64,000 nt of DNA, taken from Snuella lapsa (GTDB lineage Bacteria; Bacteroidota; Bacteroidia; Flavobacteriales; Flavobacteriaceae). The notes under the pieces were generated by a model. It searched no databases and was not told the origin of the DNA. It worked only from the letters and a program-made list of their open reading frames with translations. The position numbers and the translations under genes were made by a program. How positions within the stretch are numbered: the stretch's first letter is position 1; each line of letters opens with the position of its first letter. Positions 8,299-16,184 of this stretch are shown piece after piece. The DNA is taken from the NCBI RefSeq assembly GCF_039539345.1, contig NZ_BAABCY010000015.1, forward strand, positions 1-64,000, given 5' to 3'.

Positions 8299-10687
8299 CG
8301 TCTGTGATTTTTATACTTTGTATCTTTTTAATTGGTGCTGCATTATGAATAAAGGATTGAATTTCATCTTCATTGAATTTAGATAAAATTCGACCTTTAT
8401 ATAGGCCTCTTGATTTTACATAGTCCATAACATCATCACTCAAATCTCTTCCCAAAGAAATCATTACACCTCTGTAAAAACTCCTTACTTTAAGAACTTG
8501 ATCAAAGTTTTGATTTAACACTTCACTATTTATTAAAGTTTTAATTGCCATTATGTTTTTTGAATCGTTAGGAAACCGCTCCTTATCCCATTCATCCAAC
8601 CATTTATTTACAGTAATTTGATTAGATATAGTAGCTCCTTTGGTTTTTAAATCCTCTAATAAATCTGAAGTATCATAATATTTATTACTCATTACTTTAG
8701 AAGAAAAATAACTACGAAGTTCTGTTTTCCAGAGTTGAGAGAGTTCAATAATTTCAGCAAAACGCCCATTACTATCTTCTCCTGCTGCTATTTCAAACAA
8801 TTTTTCTTTTGAAAGGTTATTGTAAATTCTAACTGTGTCTCCAACTACTAAATTGTAAGTTTTTGTTTTAATCCAATTTTCTCCTTTTAGCATTAAAACA
8901 GTTTTTGAACCATCTATTACAATAGGGGTTGCTTGGTCTTCAAAATACACCTGATAGTTTACCTGACCTTGAGACTCATATTCATAATCATACGATTTTC
9001 TATCCTGCCTATCGTATAACTCATCCATTATTTCTTCAAGAGATTTAGGTATTTCAATCTTATTCACAGGAATTTCAAATTTAATTCCAGATAATTTTTT
9101 TCTGTCTTTAGATTTGTATTCATTTAGTAGATTGTTCTTCCTATTCGATTTGAATAACTCAATTATCTCTGCTTCTTCAGGATATGCCAAAAAGTTGAAA
9201 TTATGCTTTGTATTAGCTGCTGTTTCAATAAGTTCTCCTTGATTCATTCCCTTACCAAACAAACTCAATACAAAAACGTTTTTACTTTCTTCAAACTTAT
9301 GCTGAAAGGTCATAAACTCCTTAAATGAACAGATTGTACCGAATTTGGTTTGAAGCTCTTCTTTCCAATTATCGACGAGTTTTTCTGGCACAATCAATAC
9401 TTTCACAAAGTTGAGTTGTTCCAAGAATTTGAGTTTCTCATTATTGAAACAATTAAAGATGTTTTGAATTAATCGATTTACATATTCCAAAACCTCATAT
9501 GGTTCTAAATTTTGGTTATAAAACTCTTCATAGATTGTTTCGTTAGTAACTTTACCAATAAGATGTTTTACATATTCCAACTGCGTAAGGTTTCTACTGT
9601 TTTCTTGTTTAGCTAAAACCAAAGCATATAAGAACTTACGCAGACCTTTAATATTTTTAAGCGAAATACCGTGTTGTTTTTCCAATTTAGACAAGTAGTC
9701 AATAAAACTCTTTAAGGCTTGCTCAAAAGGTTGGTCTTGTATGTTGGCTACCGTAATTTCCCCATAAGGGTGTTTCATTAAATAAGCAAATTCAGGATAG
9801 GTCCAATTCCATTTTAAAAATTGGCCTGCTTTATCTTGTAATTCTTCGCTACCCAAAATGATGCAATTCTTGATAACTCCTTCTCTAACCGCTCTTTTTA
9901 TATTGGTACCATGTTCTTCTTTATATTTATTTTTGCCAATTACAACCAATGTTTCAATTTCAATACCTTTATCCAGGACATATTCTTCCAATGTTTCAAA
10001 ATCAGGAACGCAGTAAATCATAGGTTCTATTGGTAAGTCCTTCCAATATTCTTTTCCTTTGGCTGTAATCCACCTCATTGGAATGGATTTTTTTATATCA
10101 GCTTTTAGATAATTCTGGTTTTTTATTTCTTTTTCAAATTCTTTTTTAACAAGTACGATTGCAGACTTATACTTGAATTTTGAAGGTACTTCTGATTCTA
10201 TTGAAAATAGCGTATTGTAAAACTCTTTGTACTCTTTAAGCCCTGTTTTCACTTTTCTACTTGAAAGACCTGTAGTAACTACAGAATATTCTTTAATGTT
10301 GCAATGATTAACTAATTTTTTATACTCTTGATTTTTTTTACCACCAAAGACCCAATAACCCACATCTGTTTTGCTAATAATTTTGAATTTTTGTCTATTC
10401 TTTTGGATAATGTCGCCTTTTTGAAATGACATTTCACTATCACAATAATTCTTAAAAAACATTGATATAGCTACAGAAAGTACGGTTGGAAATTTTGAGA
10501 GTGATGGTAATTCTTTATTAAAGGAACCTATAAATAAATTATCTCCACTATCTAAAGATTCCTCTATTAATGCAAAATTCAACCATTGAAAATCATTAAA
10601 CTTCAAATGATTAAAGCTGTATTGATCAAAGAACTTCTTCCTTGTTTTATATTTAAACTCCTTTAGATATTGATGGATTTCATTCAT
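8279..10687 (-). CDS. drmE: DrmE-like DISARM accessory protein
   Basis: This 802-residue protein has no obvious catalytic motif. It has an N-terminal segment with LSKFPTVLSVAISMFFKNYC, a central alpha/beta part with a short strand-like PMIYCVPDFETLEEYV block, a helical region around 340-420 and a second alpha/beta part (NFVKVLIVPEKLVDNWKEEL about 425-445). Size, helicase-like alpha/beta halves without Walker residues, and its place directly upstream of drmA fit DrmE, the subtype-defining protein of class 2 DISARM. Assignment is by context and general resemblance, not by a decisive motif. It overlaps drmA by 20 bases. A 185-base gap separates it from the upstream membrane protein, so an internal promoter is possible. 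Confidence 0.6.
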   Translation of the reverse strand: MNEIHQYLKEFKYKTRKKFFDQYSFNHLKFNDFQWLNFALIEESLDSGDNLFIGSFNKELPSLSKFPTVLSVAISMFFKNYCDSEMSFQKGDIIQKNRQKFKIISKTDVGYWVFGGKKNQEYKKLVNHCNIKEYSVVTTGLSSRKVKTGLKEYKEFYNTLFSIESEVPSKFKYKSAIVLVKKEFEKEIKNQNYLKADIKKSIPMRWITAKGKEYWKDLPIEPMIYCVPDFETLEEYVLDKGIEIETLVVIGKNKYKEEHGTNIKRAVREGVIKNCIILGSEELQDKAGQFLKWNWTYPEFAYLMKHPYGEITVANIQDQPFEQALKSFIDYLSKLEKQHGISLKNIKGLRKFLYALVLAKQENSRNLTQLEYVKHLIGKVTNETIYEEFYNQNLEPYEVLEYVNRLIQNIFNCFNNEKLKFLEQLNFVKVLIVPEKLVDNWKEELQTKFGTICSFKEFMTFQHKFEESKNVFVLSLFGKGMNQGELIETAANTKHNFNFLAYPEEAEIIELFKSNRKNNLLNEYKSKDRKKLSGIKFEIPVNKIEIPKSLEEIMDELYDRQDRKSYDYEYESQGQVNYQVYFEDQATPIVIDGSKTVLMLKGENWIKTKTYNLVVGDTVRIYNNLSKEKLFEIAAGEDSNGRFAEIIELSQLWKTELRSYFSSKVMSNKYYDTSDLLEDLKTKGATISNQITVNKWLDEWDKERFPNDSKNIMAIKTLINSEVLNQNFDQVLKVRSFYRGVMISLGRDLSDDVMDYVKSRGLYKGRILSKFNEDEIQSFIHNAAPIKKIQSIKITDDEESNG

Positions 10688-10872
10688 TGTCTTTTATAAA
10701 AACCAATAATTTATATGAAGACTTACAGGATCGGGAAATGTTCTCTATACCTGCTAACGAAAGATAAATGGTAGGCGTACTACTTGGCCATTTAAAATTG
10801 AGTATGTTGGTTTTTAAGTGTTCTTGCATAGATATTGAGGTGTTTTTGTATTTACATATAAAATTAGATTTG

Positions 10873-11940
10873 TTAAATTTTAGATTCGATTTTTGATTTA
10901 ATCTCCATAAGCTCGTTTAAGCTCTCGTTATCAGGACAGAAATAATTATTGTATTGCTTTTTAATATCTCCAGCATATTGGGTGCTATACTCCTCTACCT
11001 CCCATATTTTTTTTCTTATTGTTGACGCCACTCCTATAATGTCTCTACTTCCCATATCATCATATCCTTCATTGCTTCTAATATCCATTGCCGTTTTGAT
11101 GAACGGGAATAAAAGGTTGTCAGCTATATACCTAAAGTCAGGCACATCTCCTTTTTCCTTTACTTCCTCCAAATATGCATAATGCGCTGGTGTATATTCA
11201 TTTACCAAATGTGACCAAGAATGTTTTAAATAATCTTCTTGACCATATTTATCTCTATAATCATCTACTAATCTTGCAATAGCATTTAACATGTTGTGCA
11301 TATCTACAGCTATGCCTTTCATAGTTTTTACCTTATCGTTGATGTGTGATTCATACTTCCTTTTTAAATCTTTGAAAGCTTCATTATAGAATTCTGCTAA
11401 TTCATATAGGTTAATAAAGAGCTTTTGCCAGTCTTCTGAAGTATTACCAAAAAAGTGCTGAAATGCCTTGAAATTGGATAGTACATCCATTTCAATAACT
11501 CTCTCAAAATTTTTATTAACATTAAAATAAATGGTATTCATTGCTGCCGGATGATCTTGTTCTGCTTTATAGAACACTTCCATTCTATTACCATGAGCAA
11601 CTATATCTTTATTTAGGGTTGTTAAGTAGTTTATTAATAATAACAAACGGTCTCTTAAATCCTGAACCTTTTCTTCTGCTGCCTCTTGTTTTTCAATAAG
11701 AATTTGCTCTCTTTGTTCGTAGACTTGATACAACACAAAGAGGATAGATAAAAACGCCAATACTCCACCTATGAGTGCTCCATAAGCCGAAATGATATGG
11801 TCACGGGTGTTGAAATCCATATCAAAAAACTTCCAATTATCTGTTTCATAAATGGCCTGGGCTGTTATAAACACAATAAGTGCAATGGTTGCCCAAAACA
11901 CCCATTTTATTATTTTTTTATATAACCGTAATGACTTCAT
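10873..11940 (-). CDS. Membrane-anchored protein, putative phage abortive-infection type
   Basis: Two membrane helices lie near the N-terminus (WVFWATIALIVFITAQAIY about 13-31 and HIISAYGALIGGVLAFLSILF about 48-68). They are followed by a coiled-coil stretch (QVYEQREQILIEKQEAAEEK, about 73-92) and a large helical cytoplasmic domain. This layout, and the location in a defence island, match proteins annotated as putative phage abortive-infection proteins (putAbiC family), in which a short two-TM anchor precedes a soluble domain. No nuclease or nucleotide-binding motif is visible. It starts five bases after the stop of a 37-aa micro-gene, so it belongs to the same transcript as the upstream type IIG enzyme. 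Family assignment is tentative. Confidence 0.5.
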   Translation of the reverse strand: MKSLRLYKKIIKWVFWATIALIVFITAQAIYETDNWKFFDMDFNTRDHIISAYGALIGGVLAFLSILFVLYQVYEQREQILIEKQEAAEEKVQDLRDRLLLLINYLTTLNKDIVAHGNRMEVFYKAEQDHPAAMNTIYFNVNKNFERVIEMDVLSNFKAFQHFFGNTSEDWQKLFINLYELAEFYNEAFKDLKRKYESHINDKVKTMKGIAVDMHNMLNAIARLVDDYRDKYGQEDYLKHSWSHLVNEYTPAHYAYLEEVKEKGDVPDFRYIADNLLFPFIKTAMDIRSNEGYDDMGSRDIIGVASTIRKKIWEVEEYSTQYAGDIKKQYNNYFCPDNESLNELMEIKSKIESKI

Positions 11941-11945
11941 ACGAG

Positions 11946-12059
11946 TTATTTTTTTGTTTTGTTATCTTTTGGTTTTAGCGAATTAGACGGTTTAGAAGTA
12001 GTTCTTCCTAAATCAATTTTCACTGTTTTGGTTTTGCTTGAATTGTTTTGCTTTGCCAT
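11946..12059 (-). CDS. Basic micro-protein, 37 aa
   Basis: ATG at 12059 opens a 37-codon frame ending TAA at 11946. The product begins MAKQNNSSKTKTVKIDLGRT and ends with PKDNKTKK. About a quarter of its residues are lysine, and it is rich in Ser, Thr and Asn with no hydrophobic core, so it is probably disordered. It lies 7 bases after another micro-gene that also begins MAKQ and 5 bases before the membrane protein, with no room for a separate promoter. This tight packing is the main evidence for translation. Function is unknown. Confidence 0.5.
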   Translation of the reverse strand: MAKQNNSSKTKTVKIDLGRTTSKPSNSLKPKDNKTKK

Positions 12060-12066
12060 AATTACA

Positions 12067-12192
12067 TTATTTAGAAGGTGATTGTTTTGGTCTTACTGGT
12101 GGTTTGGGGGTTGTACGTCCTTTATTACCTCCATGTCGAGGTTCAGATGGTTTTTGACTTGGTTTTGGTCTTGGATTGTGTTGTTTAGCCAT
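12067..12192 (-). CDS. Pro/Lys/Arg-rich micro-protein, 41 aa
   Basis: The ATG at 12192 overlaps the stop codon of the upstream membrane gene in a TAATG arrangement, a hallmark of translational coupling. The 41-residue product begins MAKQHNPRPKPSQKPSEPRH and continues with GGNKGRTTPKPPVRPKQSPSK. It is very basic, proline-rich and probably disordered. The sequence composition is unlike random frame, with repeated P-K/P-R pairs. It could bind nucleic acid or act as a small toxin or trigger peptide, but there is no direct evidence. Confidence 0.55.
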   Translation of the reverse strand: MAKQHNPRPKPSQKPSEPRHGGNKGRTTPKPPVRPKQSPSK

Positions 12193-12623
12193 TATTGATA
12201 TGCGTTAACGATTGTATAAATTAATATTGAAATGATTCCTAAACCTAAAAGGATTATGGATGATAAATTCAATTGAGAGATGATTCTATTTCGGTTGTCA
12301 ATTCTGTTTATTAAATTGTCGTATTCTATTTCATCGTCTATATCTTGAATTGTTTGTTCATTGTATTTACTTGACAAAAAATGTGATAGTAAGTTTATAA
12401 ATAGTGTAAATGCCAATAACACCCAGCCTAATGCTATTACCCAAATAACAATAGACTCTTCCAAAGGACTTATTTTATCAATAAACGTGATAGTTAACCC
12501 AAGTGCGCCTGATGCGATGAAAGTTATATACTTTTCAAAGTCATCATCACTTTTACTTTTTTGCTCTAATACGGATAGACGATATTCTTTCCATTCTTCT
12601 ATTTCCTTTTTTGACTTGCCCAT
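12192..12623 (-). CDS. Small multi-span membrane protein in defence operon, 143 aa
   Basis: A charged 25-residue N-terminus is followed by four hydrophobic stretches in two pairs: about 33-50 (TFIASGALGLTITFI), 58-83 (VIWVIALGWVLLAFTLFINLL) and a final one at 118-140 (LSSIILLGLGIISILIYTIV), with an acidic segment (DIDDEIEYDNLINRIDNRNR) between. It begins two bases after the stop of the type IIG gene and ends overlapping the 41-aa micro-gene. Such small membrane proteins commonly accompany restriction or abortive-infection modules. No family could be named. Confidence 0.65.
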   Translation of the reverse strand: MGKSKKEIEEWKEYRLSVLEQKSKSDDDFEKYITFIASGALGLTITFIDKISPLEESIVIWVIALGWVLLAFTLFINLLSHFLSSKYNEQTIQDIDDEIEYDNLINRIDNRNRIISQLNLSSIILLGLGIISILIYTIVNAYQ

Positions 12624-12625
12624 AT

Positions 12626-15600
12626 TTAACTGTTTTCAACAATTTCTCGTTCTTCTTGTGTTAAGCCATATAAATAATAGATCAATTCATCTATAGCTTT
12701 TTCTTTTTGGGTGATTTGGGTTTGTAACTCTTGGGCTTTTTTCTTGTTGTCCTCAAACAATTCCAGCCACTCAAACTCATCTTTTTTGGATAGTGGTGTA
12801 CCTACAGCTTTTTTAATGATTTTGTTGAGTTCTTTTATAAAGTCTGCAAAGTTTAACTCGTGCCAGTTTTCGAGTTTTCGCGGAATATTGTTTAATGAAA
12901 AGCTATGATTAAAGAATGTTTTGAATTTATCAACCGTAGTAATTAGTTTCGACTTTGCTGATAATAAATCATCCACTAAAAGTTTTGCCTTATGTTGAAC
13001 AACCGATTTGGTTATTTTAATAGGAAGCTTTTTAAATTCTGCAACTCTTATTTTTGGAAACAAAGTATCGAACTCATTATTTGAATAACGAAAATAGAAT
13101 GACATTAATTTTGAATTTAAAATACTAATTATGTATTCAATAATGAAGTTTGATTGAGTCTCATCGTCTATTCGGGCGATATACAAACTACGGTCAATAA
13201 TGAATTGCTCTCTAATCAAAGTACTAACCAGTGTCTTTCCTAATATTTCTCTAAAAACAATTCTTGGACCTTTAAAATATTTCTCCTGACGCGGTGCAGC
13301 TAACCACTCTCCATAACTTATGTAATGTTCTTCATCCCAATTATAATTATAGGTACTAACGTGTTTTCCTTTTAATTCTGGAACAAATGATTCATCTTTC
13401 TTGTAGTTTGAGTGGTAAGCTCTATTTTTAATTACTTCAGCACTTTGACCGGTGTACTTATCATAAGGATTTACACCTCTTGTAACATCCATAATTTCTC
13501 CAACAGAAATAGCTTCGCTTCTAACTTTTTGAATAATTGGCAAAATAGATTCGCTTATTTCAACATCAAATATGTATCCCTCATTATTTAAGAATCTATC
13601 CTGCTTTATTTCGTGTTTCAAAAATGTTTGTTTTTCAGCAATCTCAACAATATCTATCTTCCCAATAGTATTAATGTTCTTTTGAGCAACAAACACCAAG
13701 GTATCCACAGAAGCATCAGGAAATACATTATCTAAATTTGGAATTATAACTGTAAAATGAAGATTATTTAGCACATACTTTCTACAATCAGACATTTTAA
13801 GATTTTTCAACCAAGAATTTGGAACTATATAGCTTATGGCTCCATTATTAGTCAAAATTTCAGTTCCTTTTTCCATGAACGATACATATAGGTCAATTTG
13901 ATATTGGGCAGTTTGAAAATGTTTGTTAATATATTTTTTTGTACCGTCGTCAAGAGACCTTGCAACATAGGGTGGATTCCCAATCACTACATCAAAGCCA
14001 CCGTTTGCAAATATTTGGGGAAACTGTTCCTGCCAATTAAAGGCTTTATCGCCCGCTACGGTTTTGCTGTCAATTAATGAGTTGCCACATTTAATATTAC
14101 TGCTTAAATCGCTTAACTTACGGCGTGGTTGTGCGGTACGCAACCACAGCGATAGTTTGGCAATCTCCACCGATTCTTCGTTGAGGTCCACCCCATAAAT
14201 ATTGTTTTCTAAAATGGTGTTTTCTATATCGCTTAATATTAAGCCACCACCCAATACTTTAGCTTTTAGCTCATCAATGTAACGGTGTTCTTTAATGAGA
14301 AAATCCAAGGCTTGGTTTAAAAATGCTCCAGAGCCACAAGCAGGGTCGCAAATAGTTATTTGCAGTAACCACTCTCTGTAGTTATCTAAAACCTCTAATA
14401 GTTGCTTTTTGGTGTTTTGGTGTGTGCCTTTCTTTACCTCAAAATAGGCTTCTTCCTTAAAGCCTAATGTTTCTTTTTTCTCTTGGCACAATTTGCCTAC
14501 CGTATTTTCTACTATGTATTTTGTAATGTATTTGGGCGTGTAGAATACGCCATCTTTTTTACGTTTACTTTTTTGCTTATCGAACTCACCCCCTTCAATT
14601 TCGGCATTTACACTTTCAATCTCGTTAAGTGAGTTTTCAAAGATGTGCCCTAAAATATTGACATCCACCTGACTGCTAAAATCGTATTTAGCGAGTTTAT
14701 AGGTATGTTTGTACAACAACTCATCATCTATTTCCAAATTATCGAGAATAGTATCTGGTTTAAACAAACCACCATTGTAGGCATATATTTCGGCTCTTGA
14801 GGTTGTGCCTTTTCTGCCTTGGTCGAGAAAGTGAAAATATTGTTTAAACAAGCCGTATAATGGGCGTTCATCACCAAAATCGATATCGGCTTTCCATTTG
14901 TCCAGAATTTGGATGGTTGAGTTTGGTGGTAGCAAGTTTCTATCTTCAGCAAAGAAAATGAACAGAAAACGGTCTATGAGCTTCTGTGATTTTTTGAACA
15001 GGGATAGTTTGACGTTTTTTTCGAGTGCTTTTAGTTCGTTACTATCGTCCTCATTATGAGATTGCGGCGCTTCGCTCGCAATGACATTTTGTTTTAAACG
15101 TTTGGCATTTCGTTTTACGAGGTCTCTAAAGAGTTCGCGCTTGAATACGGAATAGTCGTTATAAAACTGTTTGGTAATCTTGTCTTCCTCTACCAAAGAG
15201 GCTTCTTTAATGGTTAGCGGTACATGGTTAAGAATGTTGTCTTTTTGTAAGCATAAATACATTAAAGCAAATTCTTCTGGTGCTAACTGAAATAGGTTAA
15301 ATTCCAAAAACTCGGTAGCATCATTAATGTAAAATCGTAACTTCTCAAAATTGGATGTGATTACATAGACACAGCCTTTTTGGTTGGCTTTATAGTCGAA
15401 CGCTTGTTTACGAATGCTTTCTAAATCTTTGGTATTTGTCCCTTTGAGCTCAATAACACCAATGGCTTTTGCTTCCTTTAAAATGGCACCATCTGCCTTA
15501 CCGGCTCCTTTTTGGTTTTTAAACTCGGTTGTAATATTAAAATCAGGTTTTGGATTTAGGGTGTAATCCAAGACGTTTACAAACAACTCGTCCAGAAACT

Positions 15601-15754
15601 TTGCCTGATATTGTTCTTCTTTAGAGTTTTTGATATTCTCCTGAATGGTAGCATTATGAAAATACTTGGTGTATTTTTTATAGGCACGTTCTACAATGGT
15701 TACATCTTGTTGGGCCAAATATGTTTTTAATACTGATGTTTGAAATAATGGCAT
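12626..15754 (-). CDS. Type IIG restriction-methylation enzyme, Eco57I-like
   Basis: This 1042-residue protein fuses an N-terminal PD-(D/E)xK-type nuclease (KADGAI then GVIELKG, about 85-103) to an N6-adenine methyltransferase. SAM motif I is DPACGSGAFLNQALDFL (about 470) and the catalytic motif IV is NPPY (about 593). A target-recognition region follows (TRGVNPYDKYTGQ, about 770 on), and the end is the conserved DELIYYLYGLTQEE helix. Such enzymes cut and methylate with one polypeptide. It is the first gene of the defence operon. Class 1 DISARM uses an N6-adenine methylase and class 2 a 5mC one, so its pairing with a DrmE-like protein is unusual. Residues about 223-235 (NVIASEAPQSHNE) derive from an inserted palindromic repeat. 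BREX PglX was considered and rejected because no other brx genes are present. Confidence 0.85.
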   Translation of the reverse strand: MPLFQTSVLKTYLAQQDVTIVERAYKKYTKYFHNATIQENIKNSKEEQYQAKFLDELFVNVLDYTLNPKPDFNITTEFKNQKGAGKADGAILKEAKAIGVIELKGTNTKDLESIRKQAFDYKANQKGCVYVITSNFEKLRFYINDATEFLEFNLFQLAPEEFALMYLCLQKDNILNHVPLTIKEASLVEEDKITKQFYNDYSVFKRELFRDLVKRNAKRLKQNVIASEAPQSHNEDDSNELKALEKNVKLSLFKKSQKLIDRFLFIFFAEDRNLLPPNSTIQILDKWKADIDFGDERPLYGLFKQYFHFLDQGRKGTTSRAEIYAYNGGLFKPDTILDNLEIDDELLYKHTYKLAKYDFSSQVDVNILGHIFENSLNEIESVNAEIEGGEFDKQKSKRKKDGVFYTPKYITKYIVENTVGKLCQEKKETLGFKEEAYFEVKKGTHQNTKKQLLEVLDNYREWLLQITICDPACGSGAFLNQALDFLIKEHRYIDELKAKVLGGGLILSDIENTILENNIYGVDLNEESVEIAKLSLWLRTAQPRRKLSDLSSNIKCGNSLIDSKTVAGDKAFNWQEQFPQIFANGGFDVVIGNPPYVARSLDDGTKKYINKHFQTAQYQIDLYVSFMEKGTEILTNNGAISYIVPNSWLKNLKMSDCRKYVLNNLHFTVIIPNLDNVFPDASVDTLVFVAQKNINTIGKIDIVEIAEKQTFLKHEIKQDRFLNNEGYIFDVEISESILPIIQKVRSEAISVGEIMDVTRGVNPYDKYTGQSAEVIKNRAYHSNYKKDESFVPELKGKHVSTYNYNWDEEHYISYGEWLAAPRQEKYFKGPRIVFREILGKTLVSTLIREQFIIDRSLYIARIDDETQSNFIIEYIISILNSKLMSFYFRYSNNEFDTLFPKIRVAEFKKLPIKITKSVVQHKAKLLVDDLLSAKSKLITTVDKFKTFFNHSFSLNNIPRKLENWHELNFADFIKELNKIIKKAVGTPLSKKDEFEWLELFEDNKKKAQELQTQITQKEKAIDELIYYLYGLTQEEREIVENS
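15051..15086. repeat. REP-like palindromic element inserted in frame in the type IIG gene
   Basis: The segment contains ATTGCG (15061-15066) and CGCAAT (15077-15082) around a GCGCTTCGCT loop, with TCATT and AATGA further out. On the coding strand it reads GTCATTGCGAGCGAAGC, a palindromic repeat met in many bacteria including Flavobacteriia. Its translation VIASEAPQSHNE is the typical peptide such insertions produce. It falls in a linker between nuclease and methyltransferase domains, so the frame stays open. Confidence 0.7.
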
Positions 15755-16184
15755 ATGTTGCTAAAAACCTCATCAGGTTTAATTTTTAAAATAATTCTAT
15801 AATGAGCTATTAATAATTAGTTTGAGAGAGAGTTTAAAGTTAATAAAGTTATTGCAAACACCACCACCATAGTTGTTTTTTCTTACTATTGTAATTCTAA
15901 TTTTTACCAATTCTTATTTAAATGTCACTTTCATCTAAGAAACTGAATTTCCTAATAGATGCTATAAATTAGATTGTCTAAATAATTAATATCATAAAAG
16001 CTAGCAATTTATTTAACTTTCTTGTGCAACGAAATATTTTGCTTGCTTTTAATTTCCCTTTAGGGTGGTTATACACATAAAAAAAGTTTGTAGGACCACT
16101 TACTATAGGACCCCTGATAAAAACTGACATGTTATAAAACCAGACATTAAAACGTTAATGATACTTTATTTAGTAGCAGATTTT
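15755..16184. other. 430-base intergenic region
   Basis: AT-rich non-coding DNA upstream of the type IIG gene and downstream of the VIT-domain gene. A 6-bp hairpin AAACCT-CATC-AGGTTT (15765-15780) lies eleven bases upstream of the type IIG start and would sit in its 5' leader. No ORF of note, no tRNA and no clear promoter consensus were found. Confidence 0.5.

Noticed and set aside
12626..15754. PglX of a BREX system
   Set aside because: The domain set could fit PglX, but no BrxC, BrxL, PglZ or BrxA genes are present, and an N-terminal nuclease motif is visible.
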